DNA from: Roridomyces roridus
Taxonomy: Eukaryota; Basidiomycota; Agaricomycetes; Agaricales; Mycenaceae
DNA length: 64,000 nt
Assembly (NCBI GenBank): GCA_029378245.1
Contig: JARKIF010000139.1
Coordinates: 18,667 to 82,666 of the forward strand
Reading direction: 5' to 3'
Position numbers and translations under genes: made by a program. This document shows positions 1 through 8,391 of this stretch, in pieces (position 1 is the stretch's first letter; each line of letters starts with the position of its first letter). The notes under the pieces were generated by a model. It saw nothing but the letters and a program-made list of their open reading frames with translations, did no database searches and was not told the DNA's origin.

Positions 1-1327
1 TCCGGTGCAAGAACATATGTGTTTATGCCAACGGAGGTCGACCCCGATGAATTAGTTCTAACAGTCGCCCTCCCGAGTGTACCAGACTTGCATTTTCTCG
101 ACGACGTTGAAGTTTTCGACAGCATTCTGGCCCAATATACGGATTTGCAGGGCGTGCTTGCACCACCGAATCCCCAAGAGGAACCGATGAATATAAACCA
201 CAAAGCGGACTCGAAAGAACTTCGCGGCCACCTCGTTCTTGTTAATCAAGACAACGGGGAGGTCGTTGGAGAGTTTGATAGGAAATTCACAGTCCAAGAG
301 GACCCTGCGCTGGGCGCAAAGGGCCACGAAGGCGATCCAGTTGTGATTGAACTCAACGAGAGTGACGACAACTACGATGCAAATGCATTGCAGCTATTTG
401 CTCGCGCTATACCTCCGGAGCAGCAAGACTGGATTACCAAGGGCGCTACTATGGTCAGGTACGGGTCTTTCTTTTGTGACCACCTTTTATTCAACTTGTG
501 TTCCATAGCCACGCCATAACAGGGGGAACTACGCTGCTTCTCACCGCAGTGTCGGCGGGCTCATCTTATTATACAAACCGCTCCATACCTTCATCTCAGC
601 CTGATTCAGAGCCCCCTCCGCTTCCACCCAGAGCCGTGGCTTTCCTGTCTTCCGCTCGAACACGCAAGGGTCTTTCTGTCGTCCACTCAGTTAGCGGAGA
701 AGCGGTCAAAGTCACTGCCCGGACCGTTCAAATGATTGACGGCATGATCAAGTCGGCAATGGGGAATTCCAAAGGCAAAGGACGCAGCACTCTTTCCCCA
801 GCAAAACCTCCGTTACCTCCGCGCGCCCCATCGCCTCGCCTTGCTCCGCCGCCCCCTTATTTGAGCTCTCCATCGTTGAGTGAGAAGCCGGCTCTTCCAC
901 CGCGCAGACAGCCATCGCCAGCCCCTTCGTCCCCAGGGAAAGTCCCACCGCCACCACTGCCACCTCGCAGCGACGCTGTCAAGTTATCCACCACTACGCG
1001 CCTTCTCCTCTCCGCTGACCTCATCCTGTCGACTATCGACCATTCGACGCGGCGGATTCTAGACTCGAGTACGTCGAATCTGGGCACTGTTGTTGAGCAC
1101 AAGTACGTTTTTGTACCGTATCTTGCTCCAATGTTTGTTGATGAGAGTATCATAGATATGGATCCGAAGCTGCAGAAAGCTCGGTTCTGATGGCTGGCAC
1201 GGCGCGCAATCTTGCGTTGGTGTACATTGACTTGAGGGGTGTTGGACGTAGAGCACTTTTAAGGAGAGCTGGGAAGGAGTTTGTCAAGGGGAGGGTGAAG
1301 GCAATGTCGAATACTGACAGTAAGTAG
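1..1327 (+). CDS. senescence/spartin-domain protein (5' partial)
   Basis: The reading frame is open at the left edge, so the N-terminus lies outside the window. The model has exons 1-458, 509-1102 and 1156-1327 with two introns of 50 and 53 nt, giving 407 residues in frame. The first exon encodes an acidic region. The second starts with a Gly/Ser-rich helix (HAITGG..LLTAVSAGSSYYT) and then AVKVTARTVQMIDGMI, followed by a Pro-rich insert with many PPLPPR motifs that could bind SH3 domains. The third gives MAGTARNLALVYIDLRGVGR. This order matches the plant senescence / animal spartin C-terminal domain (PF06911), whose members bind lipid droplets and endosomal membranes. The PPLPPR insert in the middle of the domain is the odd part. 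Membrane or lipid-droplet association is inferred from the family. Confidence 0.75.
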
Positions 1328-1484
1328 AGGCGAGACGGCTGGCTCACAACCGTATGTACAATTTATGCATTAAGGACGGAAATATGGCTCAGTTCTCAGT
1401 TGGAGGTCTGTGAGAGTCGGCGATCAGAGGTTAGTTGATCCCATCACTCGCCGCGGCGAACTCTCTCTTCAACCCGCCGCTCAC

Positions 1485-1596
1485 AATGAACCACTCGAAC
1501 ACGCGTCTTGTCGCGTCCAAGTCACGTCTAATGCCCTCCCGATAACTCCCGATGCCTCCATTCTTGCGGGTCGGACCGGGATTTTTCACCATTCCT
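1485..1596. repeat. dispersed repeat, copy A
   Basis: About 112 bp, starting AATGAACC and ending CCATTCCT, is a diverged direct copy (by eye about 85% identical) of 5714-5824. It lies 130 bp left of the terminal-repeat element. The minus strand is open in the same frame in both copies, with RKNGGIG.YRE.IRRDLDA.RRVFE in common. The differences include replacement changes, so coding is not shown. Confidence 0.7.
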
Positions 1597-1726
1597 CTTG
1601 CACGTGTAAGGTAGATGCTCCCGGCATCCCGGTGTTGACTGAGTGCGTGAGTGGTGAGAAAGAAATGGAACCGTCTGTAGTTCTTTAAATGAAATTCTTC
1701 TGGTCTAGACTGTATCATTGCATGCC

Positions 1727-2450
1727 GGATAATTCTATTCAGAAACCCCGGTTGCAGCCAGAAACCCCCTCTTATATGGAAACCCCATGTCAATAAAATA
1801 TTTCAGCGGGGGTTTCTTGATTTGGATCAGTTTTGATTAATCATTGATGCTGCCAGCGGCATGTCTCAGCAAAACTCCAAATATGACCTGCCGCCAACCC
1901 GCCGCTGCCGTGTGACCGTGTTGCAGCTTCCTTGACGGCTTGACTCGCGCGTCGGGAGGCGTCGGTCGTTGCGAATGAAATGAAGAAGAAAAAAGTGGTA
2001 TTCAAGGTAAAATACAGGTGTTGTTAATAGTGATGAGCGGCGGCATTGACAACCTGGGGAGTTTCAATAAAGAGAAGGGCGGGTGTTGCGGGCAACGGTG
2101 AGGTCATGGCGCGCGAGCGTGAGGTGGATGGAGGGGATGGTCAAGTCGGGAAACCACACCGTTGGCAACGCTCGCGACGATGCGAACCACCCGGACTGGT
2201 GATGAGCGGGACAAAGGGCAGACCTGGCGGTGACGCGTCAGACGGGGGGTGAGGGTAGCGTGTCTGATATGGAGTTGGTGGACGACGGGCGAGAGTGAAG
2301 GCGCGAGGAAAAGAGTCAGTATAGTGAATGGTGGCAGACCCGATCAATCGGCATCTGTCGGCGGGCTTCTGTTGGCATCAAATCTGCCGCACTGTTGCCG
2401 AAACTCGCAACCTGGGTTTCTGCAACCGGGGTTTCTCAATAGAATTATCC
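1727..2450. mobile_element. non-autonomous TIR element (MULE-like MITE)
   Basis: The left end begins GGATAATTCTATTCAGAA and continues ACCCCGGTTGCAG. The right end is its reverse complement with a single mismatch over about 31 bp. The element is flanked by an exact 9-bp direct repeat, TTGCATGCC, at 1718-1726 and 2451-2459, the expected trace of insertion. Extra AAACCCC motifs lie just inside the left end. The 724-bp interior has no convincing ORF, so the element is probably mobilised by a transposase encoded elsewhere. A 9-bp duplication fits Mutator-like elements; the superfamily is inferred from this size alone. Confidence 0.85.
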
Positions 2451-2459
2451 TTGCATGCC

Positions 2460-3193
2460 ATCATGCATCATGCATCAGATTTGGGTCAACTTTGAACTCA
2501 ACCACTACGAACGGACCTGGCGCTTCAGGACGAACTCACTTTTCATTTCAGTGCTCTCGAGCCTTCCGGTGAAAGAAAATCGATGAACACGACGGCGATG
2601 GAGCTTTTTGGACCAGCGCTCCGAGTCGTCCTCTCCATGCAATCTACGTCAACGACGGCGCCTATGGGTGTCGCCTTGGAGCGCCTTGGAATGAAATTGG
2701 TGGTGCTGGGCCGGCGGTAGTTGCGCAAGGCGTCTAACGCGGGCGTCTCTTGACCAAGCACCATGTCCACGTCTCTCCTATTCTCCTTGTTCACTACTTC
2801 GTTTCCCCCCTTTCCACCGACTGGGAAGCGGGAAAATGGAGTTGGTGAATGGTCCTTCGACGTCGGCAATACTTTGGAAGCTGCAAGCGCCCAGCTCGAT
2901 GCTCCCAAAGCTTCCGAAAGCTTCCCCAACACTGCGCGCCATTGCAACTGTCTTTCAAGACCTGAGTTCTGGGGCCTCCTGAACTTGGGACCGAACGAAA
3001 TGTCCGGGCAAGGCGCCGGTTTCGCAGTCCGGTGAAAGCAAGACCATATATACTGTCTTCAACTCTCCACTGTGAATTCATTCGTCGGCGTCAATCTGTC
3101 TTGCATCGTTTGCTCTTCTCTTCCTTCCGGTCTTCAACATCGTTATCTCTGTCTCTTCAGTATTTTCTTAAGGTGATGGACGAGTACTTTGGG
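2460..3193. other. intergenic, no supported gene
   Basis: Between the element and the next promoter I see no ORF with a recognisable family. A 134-codon minus-strand ORF (2543-2947) has no domain and an unlikely composition. The CATGCATCATGCATC stretch just after the element is a short simple repeat. Confidence 0.5.
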
Positions 3194-3200
3194 TATAAAA
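3194..3200 (+). promoter_or_regulatory. TATA box of the secreted-protein gene
   Basis: TATAAAA sits 48 bp before the start codon at 3248 and is followed by a pyrimidine-rich leader. The position is right for a core promoter element. Confidence 0.6.
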
Positions 3201-3247
3201 GGCCGCGGTTATACCAGTCTTTATCATTCAACACCTCTTTCTCCGGC

Positions 3248-4409
3248 ATGGTGCGCAAGCGTGAGCGACAACCACCACCTCCAATGATCATTTCACAAAC
3301 GACTGCTTCCAGTTTTCCTCACCCTCGCCTTTGCCGCGTTGTCCGTATTTCCCCTAATCTCAGCACTTGACTTTGATGAGTCGACTTGGATTTGGACCAA
3401 CGAAGTGTCTGGCGGTAACGCCCCCGTGAGCACTCGTGCCTTCCGCAAAGATTTCACCGCACCCCTCGGGAAAACGCCTGTTCAGGCGGAAATTATCATG
3501 ACCGTCGACAGTAGCTTCACGCTCTATGTCAATGGCATCGCAGTCGGCACCGGAGACAACTACCTCGTCGCAGAGCGCTTCTGTGCTTCTCTCTCCCCTT
3601 GCCTCAACGTCTTCGCGGTCACAGCTACCAACGGCGGCACAATTGCCAACCCCGCTGGGCTCCTCGCGGCCATTCAGATCACCTACAGCGACGGTACCAC
3701 CAGTACAATCGTCTCGGATTCCACCTGGCGCTACTCGATCAGCGTACCCAGCGGGTATGAACAGCTGACCTACGACGACAACAGCTGGAAACCAGCCATC
3801 GCAGAGGGTGCATATGGTGTCGGCCCCTGGGGTCAGATCAGCATTCTCTCCAACCCGCCTGTCCTGTCGCTTTCCAACGCCGACTGGATCTGGACGAGCG
3901 AAGTCTCTGGTGGGAACGCGCCCGTTGGCAACCGGGCCTTCCGCCTGACATACACCCCTCCTCCCGGTCAGACCCCCACCAACGCAACCGTTATCATGGT
4001 TGCCGACAGTGCATACACGCTCTACGTTAATGGCTACCTGATTGGGTCCGGCACGGACTACCAGAATGCGCAGACGTACAGCATTCCCCTCGCGCCTGCG
4101 AATGAGACGGTGTTTGCTGTCTTTGCGCAGAACGGGGTTACCGTGCCCAACCCCGCTGGGCTGCTGGCTGCGATTGGGATCATTACTGCAGGCTGTAACT
4201 GTACTGCTGGGGTCATGTTTGTCACCGATGGAGGTTGGAAGTCGAATACGGGGACTCCTGCTGGGTTCCAGCTACCGGGATACGACGACTCGACTTGGCC
4301 TGCTGCGACGGTCGAGGGCGTCTTTGGGATTGCGCCCTGGGGCAACGACGTTGCTGTCGGAGGTCCTGGGCCGGCCACTCCTATTAGTGGTGCGCCGCCC
4401 GGTTTGTAG
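3248..4409 (+). CDS. secreted protein with two tandem galactose-binding-like domains
   Basis: The start is at 3248 in a 13-nt first exon; a 52-nt intron (3261-3312, GTGAGC...CAG) joins it to the main exon 3313-4409. The joined N-terminus MVRKLFLTLAFAALSVF followed by PLISA is a classic signal peptide. The mature protein (369 aa in total) consists of two repeats of about 165 residues. Each begins WIWT.EVSGGNAPV..RAF, continues with D.S.TLYVNG and ends with a YD(D/N)S.W motif. The pattern resembles the jelly-roll N-terminal domain of alpha-L-rhamnosidases and related carbohydrate-binding modules, but no catalytic domain follows. A lectin-like or cell-surface role is inferred. The two repeats are clearly homologous, so an internal duplication made this gene. 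Confidence 0.8.
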
Positions 4410-4715
4410 ACGACAGAGCAATTTCCTTGTTGCTCCTCCGTCATTATTCCTTATTCAAGCGCGAAAAAAAAAAGAAATCCTTTCAGATACCGTTCCTCTG
4501 ACACTGTCATTATTGGGATTACATACGTCTTATGAATATATTGGTTGCTTTGAGAACACGGCGATGAGCACTCTGAACGACCCGAAATCTACTCCGGCAC
4601 ATTTCCATTCATGCAGCCAAACACTTTCCCATCGTACATCTCGCCAACGACAAACACGCGAGCCGTGGCACGGGGAGCACTGAGAAGAGCAGCCACGGAG
4701 ATGCGCGACGTTGAT
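4410..4715. other. convergent 3' intergenic gap
   Basis: This gap separates the plus-strand secreted-protein gene from the minus-strand BRCT-like gene. It holds an A-rich run (4464-4473) and no supported feature. Confidence 0.4.
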
Positions 4716-5659
4716 CTATAAAATGGCATGAGGAATACTAGGAATGACTCGAAAGACGAATACATACACAAGAGAACTTTTAAAGCGTTTGAGCTGCATA
4801 GTCTTCAGGTCAATCCGGGGAAGCTTCTCAGGGACCTTGGCGGGTGAGGGGGGTATGCTCAGTTCATCGGCATCCTGCTTTTCGCACGGGCTCGAGTTAG
4901 GGTAAAATTGCGCGCGTGTCGAGTTGTGGGTTGAGAAAGACACTGATGGAGAAGGAGGAGGGGCATTGAGCAAGGTTGGAGATGCGAGCGTAAGTGTGGG
5001 CTCGGGCAGCATAGTGCGTGCCCGTTTCATGGGTCTTTCGACTTCGGTGAAGGATGTATCGTGAAGTTCAGTGTCGAGAGAGCGTTTGAGAGTGTTCAGT
5101 ACGATCGGTTGTTTCGGAGAGATGCATTTTTCCAACGATATTTCTTCTTCAGAAGCTTGGATTCTGCTGGGGTCGAATCGGTCTGTAACAGGTCAGTCGC
5201 TACCTAAAAGGGAAGGGTCGGTGCCATACCGTCAAGGGTGTAGTTAGCCACAGGAATGAGCATGTTGGCAGATATAGAATTGGCTATCCAGAGTGCATGG
5301 CGGACCTAGACGAAAGCGTTCCAGTCGAGAGATGAGGGAAAACAAAGATCGTACGATGAGAGATCGGGAAAGTAGCCTGCACGTTGTCAGAAGAGCAATT
5401 GGAGGCGCTCAGACTGCTTACTCTTTCAGCCAAGGGTCCTGGGGCCCGGCGCAGAAGAAGAAACGCGCTCGAGCAAAGTCCTGCTTTGAGTGGGTCAGCG
5501 AGCCACCGTGTTTGACCCAAGCGAAGCGCAGGGACGCGTCAACCGAGGCGCTGAAGCATGCTGGCAGTAGACTCAGACGAAATAAATCCGAAAAGACGCG
5601 TTTGGCCGACCTCGACCGGAGAACAACATTGTCTTTGTGAATGAGATGAAGTGTGACAT
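4716..5659 (-). CDS. BRCT-like domain protein
   Basis: Splicing four segments on the minus strand gives a coherent protein. Introns are 5377-5421, 5306-5354 and 5183-5229 (45-49 nt); the last exon runs from 5182 to the stop at 4716. The middle reads FAWVKHGGSLTHSKQDFA, then LKELLSRSLIVRHALWIANS and ISANMLIPVANYTLDD. The HGG turn, the buried Trp and the LIPV.NY.LDD end are typical of a BRCT fold. A basic, Pro/Ser-rich tail follows, including ERPMKRART, a likely nuclear signal. The first exon is not resolved; the start at 5659 is the best ATG, but the frame between about 5550 and 5640 is doubtful. BRCT domains bind phosphopeptides or DNA ends in repair and telomere proteins; the specific role is unknown. 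Confidence 0.5.
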
Positions 5660-5713
5660 TCTTGTGACACCGCTCTTGTCTGCTCCTTCCTTCCCAGCAC
5701 TCATCCCAGCAAG

Positions 5714-5824
5714 AATGAACCGCTCGAATACGCGTCTTTTCGCGTCCAAGTCGCGTCGAATGTGCTCCCGATACTTCCCGATGCCTCCATTCTTGCGGGG
5801 CGGATCGGATTTCTCTCCATTCCT
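5714..5824. repeat. dispersed repeat, copy B
   Basis: This is the second copy of the repeat at 1485-1596, in the same orientation, running from AATGAACC to CCATTCCT. It lies just upstream of the BRCT-like gene, so it may overlap that gene's promoter. Confidence 0.7.
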
Positions 5825-5970
5825 CTGCAACACGCGCAAATGGATCGAGTTGTCCATAAAAAGCGGGAGAGCGTGTCAGCCACTCTCCAGAGCTCTGTCT
5901 CTAAGCACCACCATCTTCTCTCTCGGGTTCCCGCCCGCCCTGTTCGTCTCCACTCGCTCCTCGCCGTCTC

Positions 5971-6357
5971 GCCTTGTGAGCATCATGTACTTCCCTTCCC
6001 GCTCCTGCTAACTCTCTCACCCAGTGTTGTCGTCGCCCCCCCTGCTAGGCGCACAATGGCTTGAATTGCTTGCTCTTCATCGCCTCGCCTTGTGAGTCTT
6101 GCTCAACTTGTGCCTCGCCACAGCTAACTCACTTGCTCAGTGTCGCCGTCGCCCCCTACTAGACACGCGCATTGGTTCCATCCACCCCGCCTTGTAAGTC
6201 TTACTTTCTCTTCGTCTCAACAGAGCTAACCCCACTCCTTCAGTGTCACCGTCGGCCCCCTCTACTAGACGTGTGCATCGGCGAGGACCCCTTCCATTGC
6301 TTTATGATTGGTATGTTCTCTTGCCATTGCTGCCAGGTTGTGTCTCACCCACTTGCA
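5971..6357 (+). repeat. tandem exon-intron units
   Basis: Three copies of a 102-116 bp unit start at 5971, 6087 and 6189. Each contains GCCTTGT(G/A)AG, then GCTAAC, then a pyrimidine-rich tract ending CAG|TGT, and then GTCG.CCCC..CT..TAG. The inner part is an ideal small intron each time: 5976-6024, 6092-6140 and 6194-6243 (49, 49 and 50 nt), with donors GTGAGC, GTGAGT and GTAAGT and branch point GCTAAC. A fourth candidate intron is GTATGT 6311-6357. The putative exons are 67, 53 and 67 nt and contain stops in several frames. Confidence 0.6.
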
Positions 6358-6509
6358 GTCCTCTGCGTCACCCCTTCCACGACTCGCTGCAGTTTCCCCG
6401 ACGCGACATCCCATCCACGCAAACCGCATCGCGATACTTCAGTATACTCACTTTCCACGCGCGCTACCTCTCTCCCTCGGCTCGTCAATCGAGATTCGAG
6501 CAGCGTCAA

Positions 6510-6834
6510 GACACCGGTATCGCTGCGTGCGAGATGGATGGGCTCAGCGTCGACGGATAGCCCTGGTCATTGAACCCTGTCGCCCCGGCGTCTTCGCTGC
6601 GCCCTTGCCTCGCCAGCTTTCACCTACGTTATGGCCCGTCTCGATCTCTTTCGCCTTTCACCATCGGTTCACGGGTTTGCCAAGATGGGACTCAACGCGT
6701 GAGAAACTCGGTGGACACCGCTGTATGCGAGATGGATGGGCGTAGTTGGGACGGATAGACTTGGGTCCAGATTATCTCGATGCCAAGTCGCCCCGGCGTC
6801 CCCTCTACGCACTTGCCTCGCCAGCGTGCGATTC
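6510..6834. repeat. duplicated segment of about 110 bp
   Basis: Copy 1 (about 6510-6616) and copy 2 (about 6712-6834) share TGCGAGATGGATGGGC, ACGGATAG, GTCGCCCCGGCGTC and CTTGCCTCGCCAGC in the same order and orientation, about 200 bp apart. The copies are diverged, so the duplication is not recent. Confidence 0.65.
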
Positions 6835-7106
6835 GACTACGACAACAGCCATCTCCGACACGATACCAACTCGTCAACAAGCAGGACGCTGACCACGGGG
6901 ACGGACGCGCCACTACTCGAGGAGTGTCTTTGCTGGGCAGGGTTGGTTAGGGTGTCTGTTGTGCCGTCGTCCACCAGGATTCGTTCTGCCATCCCGGCTC
7001 GAGGCATACCTTACACCGACAAGGCCCACCGCCCGTTTCCTTTGTAGTTTCTTCTTGTGTCTATATAGAATTTCTCGTCAACGATGCAGATTCCCACTCT
7101 TTCCGT

Positions 7107-8274
7107 ATGAGCTTCGACTATCCCTTTTACCTGGCTTCGACCCTTTCGCTGCCAGCCAATGACTTCCAGGTCGATATTTTGACTGGAGGCCTCACGAATT
7201 TGACTGCTCGTGCCAGCTTTGTGTGCCCACTTGTTTTGTTCGACTTGCCTCAGCTCTTCACCTCTGTCATCCTCAAATATGCTCCCCCGTTCATTGCGTC
7301 TGACCCTATTCAGCCCATGTCTGTCCACCGACAAGTCATCGAGGCCACTGCCCTGCGATATCTGGCGGAAAACGCCCGAATTCAAGCCTTGCTTCAAGAG
7401 TTTCCCGACATAAGGATACCACAGCTCATCCACCACGATACGGGCGCAAATGTCCTGTGGATAACGGACCTGGGCTCATCAAGCCAGATGTTGTCTACCT
7501 TCCTCGCAAGCTGCTCCCCCGAAAATGTCACCGCGGTACGCGAAAATGCGTCGGCCTTTGGAGCTTTCATGGCGAAATTTTGGGACATCACTGCAGAGCC
7601 TACGCCAGAGACTTTGGCTTCCCTTTCTCGCCCCGAGGATCCCAACAGTCCCTCGCAATTTATTCCTTCCGTCGCTGAAAAAGTGATGTCGCAGCATGGC
7701 ATAGCAGACGCGGAGGAGCTTGCATCCCGTGTTGCCGCTGCCATGCAGACAAAACAACCGGCCGAGCCGTGTCTCGCTATGGTTGATTTTTGGACCGGGA
7801 GTGTCCTCGTTGGACCCGGAAGCAGCCGTGGTCTCGTTGATTGGGAATACTTTGGACTGTCCACGTCTGGGGCGGAGATTGGAATGTTTGGTAAGAAATA
7901 TTCATCGGACTCTGAATGCAGCAGTCGACTGACCCGTATCGGTAGTTGCGCATCTTCATCTCCTTCTCCAGTACAAGACGAGCACTCTGGGAGTTGCTGA
8001 GGTTGTGGAAGCATTTCTCTCCGCCTTCCTCGACGCATGTGCAGCCCACGCACCACCTTCATCGCAGTACTTGAAGCGGCAAGCCCTCATTGCGTATGGG
8101 CGAGAGATGATAACTGCGGCCGAGTTTTTCGCCGCAGAGTTGAGCGAAGAAGCACAGACGCGAGTTGTATCCATTGGCGTTGCGAGCCTCCGAGCAGCGG
8201 GTGGCTCGGACAATGAATTGAGTCCACAAGTTGCTACTGACAGCATTACTCGACTGTGGAGAGGAGGAATCTAG
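7107..8274 (+). CDS. aminoglycoside-phosphotransferase-like (kinase-fold) protein
   Basis: Exons 7107-7890 and 7946-8274 with a 55-nt intron give 370 residues. The N-terminal part has ILTGGLTNLTARASF, a Gly-rich loop as in APH/choline-kinase-like enzymes, then VILKYAPPFIAS with the ATP-binding Lys, then a helix with RQVIEATALRYL. The C-terminal lobe has DFWTGSVLV and GLVDWEYFGL, which match the catalytic D...N loop and the metal-binding Asp of fungal phosphotransferases. In place of the usual HGD the sequence reads MVD, so the catalytic Asp is kept but the His-Gly is not. Fungal members are often annotated as phosphotransferases acting on small molecules; the substrate is unknown. Confidence 0.75.
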
Positions 8275-8391
8275 TGTCTTTTGTTCCTACATAGTATCTA
8301 AAGCTTAGTGGATACAGATGAATATTATGTACGATTACTATTGACAAGAAGCCAAGAAAAGAGAAAAGATGTACAAGAAAGACGCGTTTCG

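Larger units (their letters stand above)
5825..7106. other. non-coding block rich in degenerate tandem duplications
   Basis: No ORF here has a recognisable family. The block begins with a TATA-like ATAAAAA (about 5857) and holds two separate tandem duplications, listed on their own. Its right end abuts the phosphotransferase-like gene, so part may be that gene's leader. Confidence 0.5.

Noticed and set aside
4461..4475. A-run as poly(A) insertion (retrocopy) mark
   Set aside because: Only ten bases and in a normal 3' flank; the upstream gene has an intron.
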